DNA from: Mesorhizobium sp. SARCC-RB16n
Lineage (GTDB): Bacteria; Pseudomonadota; Alphaproteobacteria; Rhizobiales; Rhizobiaceae
Length of the DNA stretch: 64,000 nt
Direction: 5' to 3'
Assembly: GCF_008520305.1 (NCBI RefSeq)
Contig: NZ_ML703256.1
Span: 120,815-184,814 of the forward strand
A model generated the notes under the pieces. That model searched no databases and had not been told where the DNA came from. It saw nothing but the letters and a program-made list of their open reading frames with translations. Positions within the stretch are counted from its first letter, which is position 1. Each line of letters opens with the position of its first letter. Shown here piece by piece: positions 1 through 9,921 of this stretch. Position numbers and translations under genes: made by a program.

Positions 1-1
1 C

Positions 2-991
2 CGCGACATCATGCGGCGTGGCCTCGCCTGGTGCGCGCGCCACGGCATCACCTCGATTCAGAACATGGACGGCAATCTCTACCAGCTCGAACTCTTGGCC
101 GAGATCGAGGCCGAGGAAGGGCTGCCCTGCCGGGTGCAGATCCCCTTCCACTACAAGAATTTCATGACGCTCGACATGCTCGACAAGGCGTCCGTCATGG
201 CAGAGCGATACGACAGCGAGTGGCTGTCATCGGGCATGGTCAAGGTGTTCTATGACGGGGTGCTCGATTCCTGGACGGCGGTGATGGTCGAGCCTTATGC
301 CGACCGTCCGGATTGGGTCGGCGAGCCATTGTTCACGCCGCAGCAGTTCATCGATCTGGCTGTCGCCATCGACAGGCGCGGGCTGCAGATCGCGGTGCAC
401 TCGATCGGCGACGGCGCGGTGCGTGCCGTGCTCGACGGCTACGAGGCGGCGCAAAAAGCCAATGGCAGGCGTGACAGCCGGCATCGTGTCGAACACATCG
501 AGGTTACCACCACATCGGACGTGCCGCGCTTTGCCGAGCTCGGCGTCATCGCCTCGATGCAGCCGCCGCATCCGCCCGGCGCCATGGATTTCCCGTTGGA
601 GCCGACCGTGTCGCGCATCGGCCCGGCCCGCTGGCCGCTGAGCTATGCCTGGCGGACCTTGAAGAACGCCGGCGCGCATGTCGTGTTCGCCTCGGACTGG
701 CCGGTGTCGCCGATCGACCCGATCCTGGGCATCCAAGCGGCAGTGCTGCGCAAGCCATGGGCAGAAAGCGATCCCGACCAGAGCTTCTCGCTGCATGAAT
801 CGATCGCTTCCTACACGGTCGAGGGCGCCTATGCCGAATTCGCCGAGCACCGCAAGGGCATGCTGAAATCAGGCTATATGGCGGATCTGGTGGTGCTGTC
901 GGCCGATATCGAGAAGACGGCACCGGCCGATCTGCACAAGCTGCGGCCGGTGACGACGATCTGCGGCGGCAAGGTCACCTATCAGGCCTGA
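2..991 (+). CDS. Amidohydrolase family 3 (YtcJ-like), 5' end cut by the window
   Basis: This is the C-terminal ~330 residues of a metal-dependent amidohydrolase; the family usually has 530-560, so the N-terminal part with the HxH metal site lies left of the window. Visible family motifs are HSIGDGAV (metal-binding His), RVEHIE and ASDWPVSPIDP (catalytic Asp region), followed by the C-terminal strand returning to the small composite domain (YMADLVVLSADI). The reading frame is open to the first base, so no start is present. Members hydrolyse C-N bonds of amides and cyclic imides; the substrate cannot be read from sequence. It lies 139 bp upstream of an ABC importer on the same strand, which suggests a shared uptake/hydrolysis role, but that is inference. 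Confidence 0.85.
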   Translation, partial: RDIMRRGLAWCARHGITSIQNMDGNLYQLELLAEIEAEEGLPCRVQIPFHYKNFMTLDMLDKASVMAERYDSEWLSSGMVKVFYDGVLDSWTAVMVEPYADRPDWVGEPLFTPQQFIDLAVAIDRRGLQIAVHSIGDGAVRAVLDGYEAAQKANGRRDSRHRVEHIEVTTTSDVPRFAELGVIASMQPPHPPGAMDFPLEPTVSRIGPARWPLSYAWRTLKNAGAHVVFASDWPVSPIDPILGIQAAVLRKPWAESDPDQSFSLHESIASYTVEGAYAEFAEHRKGMLKSGYMADLVVLSADIEKTAPADLHKLRPVTTICGGKVTYQA

Positions 992-1130
992 TAGTGGCAT
1001 GATGCTTGCGGTCTAATGACTGACTGAACTGTGATTCAATGCCGGGCTTGCCAACCTACCGGGCGTGTGGTCACATCCAACAGGGGAACAGCTCCGCCAG
1101 CAAGAGCGGGATCAACAGTGAGGCGTAATC

Positions 1131-2225
1131 GTGCCGGACAAACCGGATCGGAATGCGATTGAAGTAGTAGACGTCAGCAAAATTTTCGGATCGGGTGAAG
1201 GGCAGGTCGCTGCCCTCGACAAGGTCTCGGTATCCATCCGCGAAAACGAGTTCTTCACGCTGCTGGGACCGTCCGGCTGCGGCAAGACCACTTTGCTGCG
1301 GCTGATCGCCGGCTTCGACTTTCCAACCGCCGGTGGGATCCTGCTCTACGGCCAGGACATCGCGCCATTGCCGCCCTTCAAGCGGCCAGTCAACACCGTC
1401 TTCCAATCCTACGCGCTGTTCCCGCACATGACGGTCGCCGACAATATCGGCTTTGGCCTGGAAATGCTGGGCAAGCCGAAGGCCGAGATCAAGGCGCGTG
1501 TCGCCGAGATGCTGAAGCTCGTCAAGATGGAAGCGCTGGCGGGTCGCCGTACCGGCCAGATTTCCGGCGGCCAGCAGCAGCGCGTGGCGCTGGCCCGGGC
1601 GCTGGCGCCGCAGCCGAAAGTGCTGTTGCTCGACGAACCGCTCTCGGCGCTCGACTACAAGTTGCGCAAGGAGATGCAGATCGAGTTGAAGCGGCTGCAG
1701 CACGAGACCGGCATCACCTTCATCTTCGTCACCCATGACCAGGAAGAGGCGCTGACGATGTCGGACCGCATCGCGGTGATGTCGTCGGGCAAGATCCTGC
1801 AGGTCGGCTCGCCCTGGGACATCTACGACAAGCCGGCGGAACGCTTCGTGGCCGACTTCATCGGCGAAACCAATTTCCTCACCGCTGCCATTTCAGGCGC
1901 CGGCAGCGGCAAGGCGCGAGCGACGCTCAAATCCGGTACCACCATCGAGGCCACCGTTGCCGAAGGCTTCCAGCCGAAGGACAACGCCACCGTGGTGGTG
2001 AGGCCCGAGCATGCCAAGCTGACCAAGGACAAGGGCGATCTGTCCGGCACGGTCGAGAACATCGTCTATTTCGGCACGGACACGCATATCCATGTCCATC
2101 TCGACAGTGGCGAGGCTTTCACCGTGCGCCAGCAGAACACGCGCAGCGCAGGCTGCGGTTTCGAGCGCGGCGACAAGGTCGGCATCATGATCGGCAACGA
2201 TGCCGCGCAAGTGCTGAGGGACTGA
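1131..2225 (+). CDS. ABC transporter ATP-binding protein, polyamine type (PotA-like)
   Basis: Cytoplasmic ATPase of an importer for polyamine-like cations. The 364 aa match PotA-family length. Walker A is GPSGCGKTT near residue 47, the signature is ISGGQQQRV, and Walker B with D-loop is [11 protein letters not shown]. The switch His is in [13 protein letters not shown], and about 110 C-terminal residues form a TOBE/regulatory domain. The start is GTG. The stop overlaps the next start (TGATG at 2223-2227), so translation is coupled to the first permease. It is the first gene of a four-gene operon (ATPase, permease, permease, binding protein). The polyamine assignment is by family only; related transporters carry other amines or opine-like compounds. 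Confidence 0.9.
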   Translation: MPDKPDRNAIEVVDVSKIFGSGEGQVAALDKVSVSIRENEFFTLLGPSGCGKTTLLRLIAGFDFPTAGGILLYGQDIAPLPPFKRPVNTVFQSYALFPHMTVADNIGFGLEMLGKPKAEIKARVAEMLKLVKMEALAGRRTGQISGGQQQRVALARALAPQPKVLLLDEPLSALDYKLRKEMQIELKRLQHETGITFIFVTHDQEEALTMSDRIAVMSSGKILQVGSPWDIYDKPAERFVADFIGETNFLTAAISGAGSGKARATLKSGTTIEATVAEGFQPKDNATVVVRPEHAKLTKDKGDLSGTVENIVYFGTDTHIHVHLDSGEAFTVRQQNTRSAGCGFERGDKVGIMIGNDAAQVLRD

Positions 2226-3145
2226 TGGCGACCGCGGAAGAAGTCGCCAAGGCAGCGGAACGGCGCGATGTCCGTGACCGCTGGCTTTTGTCAGCGCCGG
2301 CGCTGCTGGTCATTCTGTTTGCCGCGACCGGCCCGCTGCTGATCGTGCTGGTCTATTCGTTCCTGACCCCTGGCGCCTATGGCGACGTGAAATGGCAATT
2401 CTCGGGCAATGCCTGGACGTCGGTATTCCTGGAACGCGATATCTTCGACGACACGCTGTCGCTCGCCGCGGCGCATGTCACCATCTTCTGGCGCTCGATC
2501 AAGCTTGCGGTGGTGACGACGCTCGCCACCTTGGCGCTCGGCTTCCCGACCGCCTATTTCATGGCGACGCGCAGCGAAAAGACCAGGGATCTCTGGCTGT
2601 TCCTGATCACCATCCCGTTCTGGACCAACCTGTTGATCCGCACCTTCGCCGTGCTGCAGATCATCCGCAACGAAGGCATCGTCAACACGATCCTGCTCAA
2701 GCTCGGCATCGTCTCTGCGCCGGTCCAGATCCTCTACACCGACACGGCGATCCTGATCGGCATGGCCTATGTCTACCTGCCGCTGATGGTGCTGCCGATC
2801 TATGCCAGCATGGAGAAGCTCGATTTCCGGTTGGTCGAGGCGGGCTATGATCTCTACGCGACACGCTTCAAGGTGCTGCGGAAGATCATCTTTCCGCTGG
2901 TCAAACCCGGCGTCATTGCCGGCTCGATCCTGGTCTTCATTCCGGCACTGGGCGCCTATGTGACGCCGAGCGTGCTTGGCGGCGGCAAGAACATGATGCT
3001 GTCCAACCTGATCGAATTGCAGTTCGGACAAGGCCGCAACTGGCCGCTGGGCTCGGCGCTGTCGATCACGGTGATGATTATCGTCATGGTGGCGCTGCTT
3101 GCCTATGTGCGCAACGCCGGTAAGTCGGGGGTGCGGCATGGCTAG
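2225..3145 (+). CDS. ABC transporter permease, PotB-like
   Basis: Inner-membrane permease of the polyamine-type importer, 306 aa with about six hydrophobic segments. The first spans roughly residues 22-45, after a charged N-terminus. The EAA loop that docks to the ATPase is visible as LVEAGYDLYATRFKVLRKII in the second half. The start is fixed by the one-base overlap with the ATPase stop, and its own stop overlaps the next permease by 8 bp. This indicates a tightly coupled operon. PotB pairs with PotC to form the channel. Confidence 0.9.
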   Translation: MATAEEVAKAAERRDVRDRWLLSAPALLVILFAATGPLLIVLVYSFLTPGAYGDVKWQFSGNAWTSVFLERDIFDDTLSLAAAHVTIFWRSIKLAVVTTLATLALGFPTAYFMATRSEKTRDLWLFLITIPFWTNLLIRTFAVLQIIRNEGIVNTILLKLGIVSAPVQILYTDTAILIGMAYVYLPLMVLPIYASMEKLDFRLVEAGYDLYATRFKVLRKIIFPLVKPGVIAGSILVFIPALGAYVTPSVLGGGKNMMLSNLIELQFGQGRNWPLGSALSITVMIIVMVALLAYVRNAGKSGVRHG

Positions 3146-3938
3146 CAACTTCTCCATCAAGCACCAGCCGGGCTTCACCGCGATCGCGGCAACCTGTTTC
3201 ATCGTGCTCTATCTGCCGATCTTCGTGCTGGTGATCTACGCCTTCAATGCGGCAAGCTCGACCTCGGAATGGGGCGGCTTTTCGCTGAAATGGTTCCAGT
3301 CGGCATACCAGAACACGCAGGTCATCGACGCGACGCTGCGTTCGTTCCAGATCGGCGCCATCGCGGCGGTGCTGTCGACCATCTTCGCCACAATGGCCGC
3401 CCTCGCCACCACGCGCACGGCATCCTATCCCGGTCTCACCTTCAAATACGCGGCGATCAACCAGCCGCTGATGGTGCCCGAGATCGTCACCGGCGTGGCG
3501 CTGCTGATCTTCTTCTCGCGCATCAAGATATTCACCGGCTATTCCGGCATCGGCTACCTGGTCGCTGCGCATACGGCGTTCTGCATTCCGTTTGCCTATC
3601 TGCCGATCCGGGCGCGGCTGGAGAATATGGACCTGACGCTGGAACGCGCCGCGGCCGATCTTTACGCGACGCCGTGGAAAACCTTCCGCCGCATCACGCT
3701 GCCGCTTTTGTGGCCCGGTATCCTGGCCGGGCTGATGCTGGCCTTCGTCATCTCGCTCGATGACGTGGTCATCACCGAATTCGTCAAATCGGGCGGCCAG
3801 GACACGCTGCCCACCTACATGCTCGGCCAGATCCGCCGCGGCATAACACCCGAGATCAACGCGATATCGACCGCCTTCCTGCTGCTTTCGGTCGCGATCG
3901 TCACGTTGTTTTTCTTCGTCAGCAGGAAACGAGACTGA
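3138..3938 (+). CDS. ABC transporter permease, PotC-like
   Basis: Second inner-membrane permease of the polyamine-type importer. The ATG at 3138 gives 266 aa, the usual PotC length. The frame is open upstream to a TTG at 3099, but that would overlap the previous gene by 47 bp, so the shorter start is preferred. About six membrane helices are visible. The EAA loop reads ERAAADLYATPWKTFRRITL, followed by the conserved ISLDDVVITEF segment typical of PotC. The next gene, the binding protein, begins 22 bp after its stop. Confidence 0.9.
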   Translation: MASNFSIKHQPGFTAIAATCFIVLYLPIFVLVIYAFNAASSTSEWGGFSLKWFQSAYQNTQVIDATLRSFQIGAIAAVLSTIFATMAALATTRTASYPGLTFKYAAINQPLMVPEIVTGVALLIFFSRIKIFTGYSGIGYLVAAHTAFCIPFAYLPIRARLENMDLTLERAAADLYATPWKTFRRITLPLLWPGILAGLMLAFVISLDDVVITEFVKSGGQDTLPTYMLGQIRRGITPEINAISTAFLLLSVAIVTLFFFVSRKRD

Positions 3939-3960
3939 ACCTGAAATGGGAGTTAAAACC

Positions 3961-4995
3961 ATGAACTGGAAGACAACAGCGACCGCCATGGGGTTGGCGT
4001 TGCTCGCAACGACGGGCATCGCCCGCGCCGATGGCGAACTGAACATCTACAATTGGGGGAACTATACCAGCCCCGACGTGATCAAGAAGTTCGAGGCCAA
4101 ATACAACGTCAAGGTGACCATTACCGACTACGATTCCAACGACACCGCGCTGGCCAAGGTTCGCCAGGGCGGCACCGGTTTCGACATAGCGGTGCCTTCG
4201 CAGACCTACGTGCCGATCTGGATCAAGGAAGGTCTCGTCCAGGAGACCGACCCGGGCAAGATGGAGAACTTCAAGAACGTTGCGCCCGAATGGGCCAATC
4301 CCGACTTCGACCCGGGCCGCAAATACACTGTTCCGTGGGCGTTGGGCACCGTCGGTGTCGTCGTCAACACCGACGTCTACAAGGGACCGGCCGACAGCTG
4401 GGGCATCATCTTCAACACGCCGGACGAGCTCAAGGGCAAGGTCAACGTCGTTCCCGAAATGAATGACGTCATCTTCGCGGCGATCAAATATGTCGGCGGC
4501 CAGCAATGCACCGACGACAAGGCGGTGCTGAAGAAGGTGCGCGATACGCTTGTCGCGGCCAAGCCGAACTGGATCGCGATGGAGTACAACACCATCGAAA
4601 AGATGGGCGCCGGCGACTTCAAGGCAACCAGCGACTGGAACGGTTCGGCTCTGCGTCAACGCCTGGCCAATCCGGCCATCCACTACAATTATCCGAAGGA
4701 AGGCTATGGCCTCTGGAGCGACAACGTCGTCGTTCTCAAGGAAGCCAAGAATGTCGAGAATGCCAAGCTCTTCCAGAACTTCATCATGGACCCGGAAAAC
4801 GCGGCGGGCCTCTCGGCCTTCCACCGTTACGCCAACGCCATTACCGGCTCGGACAAGTACATGCCGGCGGACATGAAGGACGCGCCGGAAGTCGTCATTC
4901 CGGCTGCCGCCAAGCCACAGGGCGAATTCCAGAAAATGTGCGCACCGGAAATCCAGGACATCTACACCAAGATCTGGACCGAACTGCAGAAGTAG
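3961..4995 (+). CDS. Periplasmic polyamine-type substrate-binding protein (PotD/PotF-like)
   Basis: Secreted solute-binding protein that delivers substrate to the permeases encoded just upstream. The ATG at 3961 has a GGGAG ribosome site 8 bp upstream, so it is preferred to the ATG at 3946; the product is 344 aa. Residues 1-22 form a signal peptide ending in ARA. The mature protein begins with the PotD-like LNIYNWGNYTSPDVIKKFE, followed by a YDSNDT segment corresponding to the polyamine-contacting part of the family. A strong terminator follows directly, which fits a highly expressed binding protein at the end of the transport operon. Exact substrate unknown. Confidence 0.9.
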   Translation: MNWKTTATAMGLALLATTGIARADGELNIYNWGNYTSPDVIKKFEAKYNVKVTITDYDSNDTALAKVRQGGTGFDIAVPSQTYVPIWIKEGLVQETDPGKMENFKNVAPEWANPDFDPGRKYTVPWALGTVGVVVNTDVYKGPADSWGIIFNTPDELKGKVNVVPEMNDVIFAAIKYVGGQQCTDDKAVLKKVRDTLVAAKPNWIAMEYNTIEKMGAGDFKATSDWNGSALRQRLANPAIHYNYPKEGYGLWSDNVVVLKEAKNVENAKLFQNFIMDPENAAGLSAFHRYANAITGSDKYMPADMKDAPEVVIPAAAKPQGEFQKMCAPEIQDIYTKIWTELQK

Positions 4996-5008
4996 TCACA
5001 GCACAAGG

Positions 5009-5043
5009 GACCCGGCGGCACATGCCGCCGGGTCTTTTCTTTT
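5009..5043 (+). terminator. Intrinsic terminator after the binding-protein gene
   Basis: A perfect 12-bp inverted repeat (GACCCGGCGGCA / TGCCGCCGGGTC) with a 2-nt centre is followed by TTTTCTTTT. It sits 13 bp after the binding-protein stop and only 7 bp before the next start codon. Distal transcription must therefore read through it or start elsewhere. Confidence 0.85.
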
Positions 5044-5049
5044 CCGGGA

Positions 5050-6255
5050 ATGGCCTTCATGGACTCCTATCGCAACAGCGATCCGCGGCCGCCGATCATG
5101 CAGGGTTCGCCGCCCGCCATGGTGCCGCCAAAGCTGGACTGGGACAGGCCGCCCTGGAATCGCTGGGCTTTCCAGCACATCAGGGAAATTCTGCCGACCG
5201 CCGAAGTCTGGCGCGGCACTGGTCACCGCCACCGTCTCGAACGCGCCGAGGTCGATCTCGACGGGCTGGCGGTCGAGGACAGCGAGGGCAGGCCTTCGAC
5301 GCTCGCTGGTCTGCTCGACGAGACCTATACGGACGGCTTCCTGGTGCTCAAGCACGGCAGGATAGCCTATGAGCGCTATTTCAACGGCATGGACGAGCGC
5401 ACGCTGCATCTGTCGCAGTCGATGGCCAAGTCGGTCACCGGCTCGGTGTTCGGCATACTGGCCGGGCGCGGCCTGATCGATCCGGCCAGGCCAGTCACTG
5501 ATTATTTGCCGGAGCTTGGCGCCACCGGCTGGGCCGGGGCCAGCGTCCAGCATGTGCTTGATATGACCACCGGCGTGCGGTTCTCCGAGGAATATACCGA
5601 CCGCTATTCCGATATCGGCCAGGTCGATGTCGCCACCGGCTGGAAGCCGGTGCCACCGGGCAGCGATCCGGATTTCCGGTGGCCCTCGCACATGTTCGAG
5701 CTGATCCTGGGCTTGAAGGAGACGGTGCGGCCGCACGGTGCCCAGTTCGAATACCGCTCGATCGAGACGGACGTGCTCGCCTTCATCATGGAACGGGTGA
5801 CCGGCAAACGGCTGGCGCAGCTGGTTTCCGAGGAACTCTGGCAAAAGCTCGGCGCGGACGAAAGCGCCTGCTTCACCGTCGACAGCGCCGGCTATGCGGT
5901 GGCCGACGGCGGTTTCAACGCGACGCTGCGCGACTACGCCCGCTTTGGCCAGCTTATCCTCGACAATGGCGGCGGCATCGTGCCGGCCGACTGGATCGAG
6001 GCGACGCGCACTGGCAAGCATGGTCCGGATTTCTCCGCCAGCCTGCCCGATGCTAGCTATCGCAACCAGTTCTGGATCGAGAATTCCAGCTCGCGGGCAC
6101 TGATGTGCCGTGGCGTGTTCGGACAGTTGATCCACATCGACTGGGACACAGGAATGGTGGTGGTGAAGCTGTCGACCTACCCGGATTTCAGCAACATGGC
6201 CTACTCCGTGGCAACGCTGAAAGCCGTGCACGCCATAGCCGTGGCGCTTCGCTGA
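5050..6255 (+). CDS. Beta-lactamase-fold serine hydrolase (6-aminohexanoate-dimer hydrolase-like)
   Basis: A 401-aa serine hydrolase of the class C beta-lactamase/NylB/EstB fold. The catalytic SxxK motif is Ser124-Met-Ala-Lys127 inside QSMAKSVTG. The Tyr motif region is YRSIETDVL near residue 237. No signal peptide is evident, so it is probably cytoplasmic, unlike true AmpC enzymes. The N-terminal segment with PWNRWAFQHIREILPTAEV is shared with the next gene, so the two are paralogues. Family members hydrolyse short amides or esters. The neighbouring importer and amidohydrolase suggest use of an imported amide, but this is inference. The start is weak (poor ribosome site); an ATG 9 bp downstream is an alternative. 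Confidence 0.8.
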   Translation: MAFMDSYRNSDPRPPIMQGSPPAMVPPKLDWDRPPWNRWAFQHIREILPTAEVWRGTGHRHRLERAEVDLDGLAVEDSEGRPSTLAGLLDETYTDGFLVLKHGRIAYERYFNGMDERTLHLSQSMAKSVTGSVFGILAGRGLIDPARPVTDYLPELGATGWAGASVQHVLDMTTGVRFSEEYTDRYSDIGQVDVATGWKPVPPGSDPDFRWPSHMFELILGLKETVRPHGAQFEYRSIETDVLAFIMERVTGKRLAQLVSEELWQKLGADESACFTVDSAGYAVADGGFNATLRDYARFGQLILDNGGGIVPADWIEATRTGKHGPDFSASLPDASYRNQFWIENSSSRALMCRGVFGQLIHIDWDTGMVVVKLSTYPDFSNMAYSVATLKAVHAIAVALR

Positions 6256-6287
6256 GCTTCAAGAACAATGGACTGGAAGGAAACGCC

Positions 6288-7469
6288 ATGAACGGCAAGA
6301 CCGCGTTCGAGACCCGATACGGATTCCGCCGCAACGAGGTGCTGCTCGCCAACTGGCGCGAAAATCCGTTCAACCGGTGGTCGTTCCAGAACCTCGGCGA
6401 ACTGGTGCCGACCGCGCGCGTGGCAGCAGCGCCGGGCGTCGTCGAAACTCCTGCGCGGGACTTGGGCGGCTTGCTCGGCGAAAAGGTCACGGTCGCGAGC
6501 GCACCGGAGACTGTGGCTGAATTCCTCCTGCGCTCAAGCACGGATGCACTGACGGTGATGAAGGGCGGCAAGATCATCGGCGACTGGTTCGCGCCGCATA
6601 TGGAGTTCGGCGCGCGCCACATCATCTTTTCGATCAGCAAGTCGGTGACCGCGATCATCGCCGGCATACTGGAAGGCGAGGGGGTGTTCGACCCTGAAGC
6701 GCCGGTGACGCAATACATCCCGGAAGCTGTCGGGTCAGCCTATGGCGATGCGAGCGCACGGCATGTGCTCGACATGAGCGTCAGCCTCGATTTCGAGGAG
6801 GCCTATCTCGATCCGGAAAGCGCCTTCGCCCGCTATCGCCGCGCGACGCTGTGGAATCCCGGCGGCGGCACCGAAAGCCTGCGCGAATTCATCCTGACCC
6901 TGCAGCGGCTTGCCGAGCCGCATGGCCAGACCTTCCGCTATCGCTCGCCCAATTCCGACCTGCTCGGCCTGCTGCTGGAGCGGGCGTCGGGCCAGCGCTT
7001 CCCTGATCTGATGCGTGAGAAGCTTTGGTTGCCGCTTGGTGCAACCAGCGAAGCCTCGATCGGCGTCGATATGGAAGGCACCGCACGCACCGCCGGCGGC
7101 ATTTCGGTGACGCCGCGTGACCTGGCGCGCATCGGCGAGATGATGCGGCAGGGCGGCACGGCCAATGGCCGCCGCATCGTGCCCGAGACCTGGGTGCGCG
7201 ACACCACCAGCACCGGTGGCAGCTCGGAAGCCTGGCAGCGCGGTGCCATGCTGCCGCTGTTCCCGAAAGGCCGTTACCGCAACAAATGGTATCAGACCGG
7301 CTTCGAAAATGGCGCCTATTGCGGCATCGGCATCCACGGCCAGTGGCTCTACGTCGATCCCAGGTCCGAAGTGGTGATCGCCAAGATGTCGTCGCAGCCG
7401 GAGCCGGTCGACGATCCGCTGGATATCGAGATCGTCGCGTTTTTCGAGGCGCTGAGCCGGATGGTCTGA
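6288..7469 (+). CDS. Beta-lactamase-fold serine hydrolase, paralogue of the preceding gene
   Basis: A 393-aa serine hydrolase of the same fold. SxxK is Ser115-Ile-Ser-Lys118 (SISKSVTAI), and the Tyr motif reads [10 protein letters not shown], closer to the classical YxN. The chosen ATG has GGAAGG 7 bp upstream; a longer frame reaching back into the preceding gene is rejected. It follows the paralogue by 32 bp and is probably cotranscribed. Shared features include an N-terminal [17 protein letters not shown] segment and no signal peptide. Substrate unknown; divergence between the paralogues around the Tyr motif suggests they differ in specificity. Confidence 0.8.
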   Translation: MNGKTAFETRYGFRRNEVLLANWRENPFNRWSFQNLGELVPTARVAAAPGVVETPARDLGGLLGEKVTVASAPETVAEFLLRSSTDALTVMKGGKIIGDWFAPHMEFGARHIIFSISKSVTAIIAGILEGEGVFDPEAPVTQYIPEAVGSAYGDASARHVLDMSVSLDFEEAYLDPESAFARYRRATLWNPGGGTESLREFILTLQRLAEPHGQTFRYRSPNSDLLGLLLERASGQRFPDLMREKLWLPLGATSEASIGVDMEGTARTAGGISVTPRDLARIGEMMRQGGTANGRRIVPETWVRDTTSTGGSSEAWQRGAMLPLFPKGRYRNKWYQTGFENGAYCGIGIHGQWLYVDPRSEVVIAKMSSQPEPVDDPLDIEIVAFFEALSRMV

Positions 7470-7596
7470 GTCTTCCAGGTCACTATTTCTGCGCGCGCTT
7501 TCCTGTGGACCCGACGGCCTGATCGAGGCGCGGTGGTTGGCGGACCTGATGTCTGCGCCTATGGTCGCTGCTCTTTTCGAAAAGAGCAGGAATGAC

Positions 7597-9921
7597 ATGG
7601 CATCCGACATCCAGCGCATCGCAGCCATCATCGCGGCCGAAATCAAGGCGCGGCCCGAACAGGCAGCCGCGGCGATCGGACTGCTGGATGAAGGTGCGAC
7701 CGTGCCGTTCGTGGCGCGCTACCGCAAGGAAGTGACCGGCGGGCTGGACGACACGCAATTGCGCGACCTTGCCGAACGGCTCGCCTATCTGCGCGAGCTC
7801 GACGCCCGCCGCGACACCATCCTGGGCTCGATCCGCGAGCAGGGCAAGCTGACGCCAGACCTCGAAGCGAAGATCGCGGCGGTGGCCACCAAGGCGGAGC
7901 TCGAAGACATCTACCTGCCCTACAAGCCGAAGCGCCGCACCAAGGCCGAGATCGCCAGGGAGCGCGGCTTGGGGCCGTTGGCCGAAGCGATTCTCAACGA
8001 CCGCTCGCTGGTGCCCGCGGAAGTCGCGCTCGCCTATGTCACCGAAGAGGTAGCCGACGCCAAGGCGGCGCTCGAGGGCGCGCGCGACATCCTGTCGGAA
8101 CAGTTCGCCGAAAATGCCGATCTGGTCGGCAAGCTGCGCAGCTACATGAAGGAGCGCGCCTTCCTGCGCGCCAGGGTGGTCGACGGCAAGCAGGAGGCCG
8201 GCGCGAAATTCTCGGACTATTTCGACCACGTCGAGCGCTGGTCCACCGCGCCAAGCCATCGCGCGCTGGCCATGCTGCGCGGCCGCAACGAGGAAGTGCT
8301 GTCGCTCGACATCGAGGTCGACGCGGATGACACCTCGCCGGTGAAGCCGGTCGAGCGGATGATCGCCAATGCCTATGCCATCGGCGGCAGCCTGCCGGGT
8401 GACCGCTGGCTGATGGAGGTCGCCGGCTGGACCTGGCGGATAAAACTGTCGCTGCACCTGACGCTCGACCTGATGCGCGACCTGCGCGAGCGGGCCGAGG
8501 AGGAGGCGATCCATGTCTTTGCCCGCAACCTCAAGGATTTGCTGCTGGCCGCACCCGCCGGTTCGCGTCCGACGATGGGGCTCGATCCCGGCATCCGCAC
8601 CGGCGTCAAGGTTGCGGTGGTCGACGGCACCGGCAAGCTGGTGGCGACGACGACGGTCTATCCGTTCCCGCCGAGGAATGATGTGCGTGGCACGCAGGCC
8701 GAGCTTGCCGCGCTGGTCCGCCAGCATAAGGTCGAGCTGATCTCGATCGGCAACGGCACCGGCAGCCGCGAGACGGAGAAGCTGGTGGCGGACATGCTGT
8801 CGGACATGCCCGCGGGGGCAGGTCCGAAGCCGCTCAAGGTGATCGTCAGCGAGGCGGGTGCCTCGGTCTATTCGGCCTCGGCTGCGGCGGCGGCCGAATT
8901 TCCCGGTCTCGACGTCTCGCTGCGCGGCGCGGTGTCGATCGCGCGGCGCCTGCAGGATCCGCTGGCCGAACTGGTCAAGATCGAGCCGAAGTCGATCGGT
9001 GTCGGCCAGTATCAGCACGATGTCGACCAGTACCGGCTTGGACGTTCGCTGGAAGCGGTCGTGGAGGATGCGGTCAATGCGGTCGGCGTCGATCTCAACA
9101 CGGCTTCAGCGCCGCTGCTGGCGCGGGTGTCCGGCCTTGGCGCGTCGCTCGCCGAAGCCATCGTCGCGCATCGCGATGCGACCGGGCCGTTCGCCAGCCG
9201 CAAGGACCTGCTGAAGGTGGCACGGCTTGGGCCGCGCGCGTTCGAACAGTCCGCCGGCTTCCTGCGCATTGCCAATGGCAGGGAGCCGCTCGATGCCTCG
9301 TCGGTGCATCCGGAAGCCTATGGCGTGGCCAAGAAGATTGTTGCCGCCTGCGGCCGCGATGTCCGTTCGCTGATGGGCGATAGCGCGGCGCTCAAGGCGC
9401 TCGACCCACGCGTATTTGTCGACGAGCGTTTTGGCCTGCCGACGGTGCGCGATATTCTCGCCGAGTTGGAAAAGCCCGGCCGCGACCCGCGCCCCGGCTT
9501 CAAGACGGCGACCTTCGCCGATGGTGTCGACGACATCAAGGATTTGAAGCCCGGCATGCTGCTGGAAGGTACAGTCACCAACGTCGCGGCGTTTGGCGCG
9601 TTCGTCGACATCGGCGTGCACCAGGACGGGCTGGTGCATGTCTCGCAACTCGCCGACCGTTTCATCAAGGACGCGCATGAGGTGGTCAAGGCCGGCGACG
9701 TGGTCAAGGTGCGAGTCGTCGACGTCGACATCAAGCGCAAGCGCATCGCGCTCTCCATGCGCAAGGATGGCGGCGAGGGCGGCGCATCGAAGGGCGGGCC
9801 GCGCGACAATGGCGGCGGCAGGCCGGCGCCACGCTCGCCGGCGCCGCAGCGCCAGCCGGAACGGCCAGCACAGCAAGGAGCGTTCGGCGCGGCGCTGGCG
9901 GACGCGCTGAAGCGGAAATAG
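7597..9921 (+). CDS. tex: Tex, S1-domain RNA-binding transcription accessory protein
   Basis: A 774-aa cytoplasmic protein colinear with Tex of E. coli and Pseudomonas. The N-terminal region starts with the conserved [20 protein letters not shown] and [16 protein letters not shown] YqgF-like domain begins near residue 325 ([18 protein letters not shown]). Tandem helix-hairpin-helix motifs follow ([25 protein letters not shown]), and an S1 domain lies at about 650-722 ([17 protein letters not shown]). The tail is a Gly/Pro/Arg-rich disordered extension. The ATG at 7597 places the protein start level with E. coli Tex and has a GCAGGA site upstream; the frame is open 60 bp further. Its stop abuts the stop of the convergent LysR gene with no gap. 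Confidence 0.95.
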   Translation: MASDIQRIAAIIAAEIKARPEQAAAAIGLLDEGATVPFVARYRKEVTGGLDDTQLRDLAERLAYLRELDARRDTILGSIREQGKLTPDLEAKIAAVATKAELEDIYLPYKPKRRTKAEIARERGLGPLAEAILNDRSLVPAEVALAYVTEEVADAKAALEGARDILSEQFAENADLVGKLRSYMKERAFLRARVVDGKQEAGAKFSDYFDHVERWSTAPSHRALAMLRGRNEEVLSLDIEVDADDTSPVKPVERMIANAYAIGGSLPGDRWLMEVAGWTWRIKLSLHLTLDLMRDLRERAEEEAIHVFARNLKDLLLAAPAGSRPTMGLDPGIRTGVKVAVVDGTGKLVATTTVYPFPPRNDVRGTQAELAALVRQHKVELISIGNGTGSRETEKLVADMLSDMPAGAGPKPLKVIVSEAGASVYSASAAAAAEFPGLDVSLRGAVSIARRLQDPLAELVKIEPKSIGVGQYQHDVDQYRLGRSLEAVVEDAVNAVGVDLNTASAPLLARVSGLGASLAEAIVAHRDATGPFASRKDLLKVARLGPRAFEQSAGFLRIANGREPLDASSVHPEAYGVAKKIVAACGRDVRSLMGDSAALKALDPRVFVDERFGLPTVRDILAELEKPGRDPRPGFKTATFADGVDDIKDLKPGMLLEGTVTNVAAFGAFVDIGVHQDGLVHVSQLADRFIKDAHEVVKAGDVVKVRVVDVDIKRKRIALSMRKDGGEGGASKGGPRDNGGGRPAPRSPAPQRQPERPAQQGAFGAALADALKRK

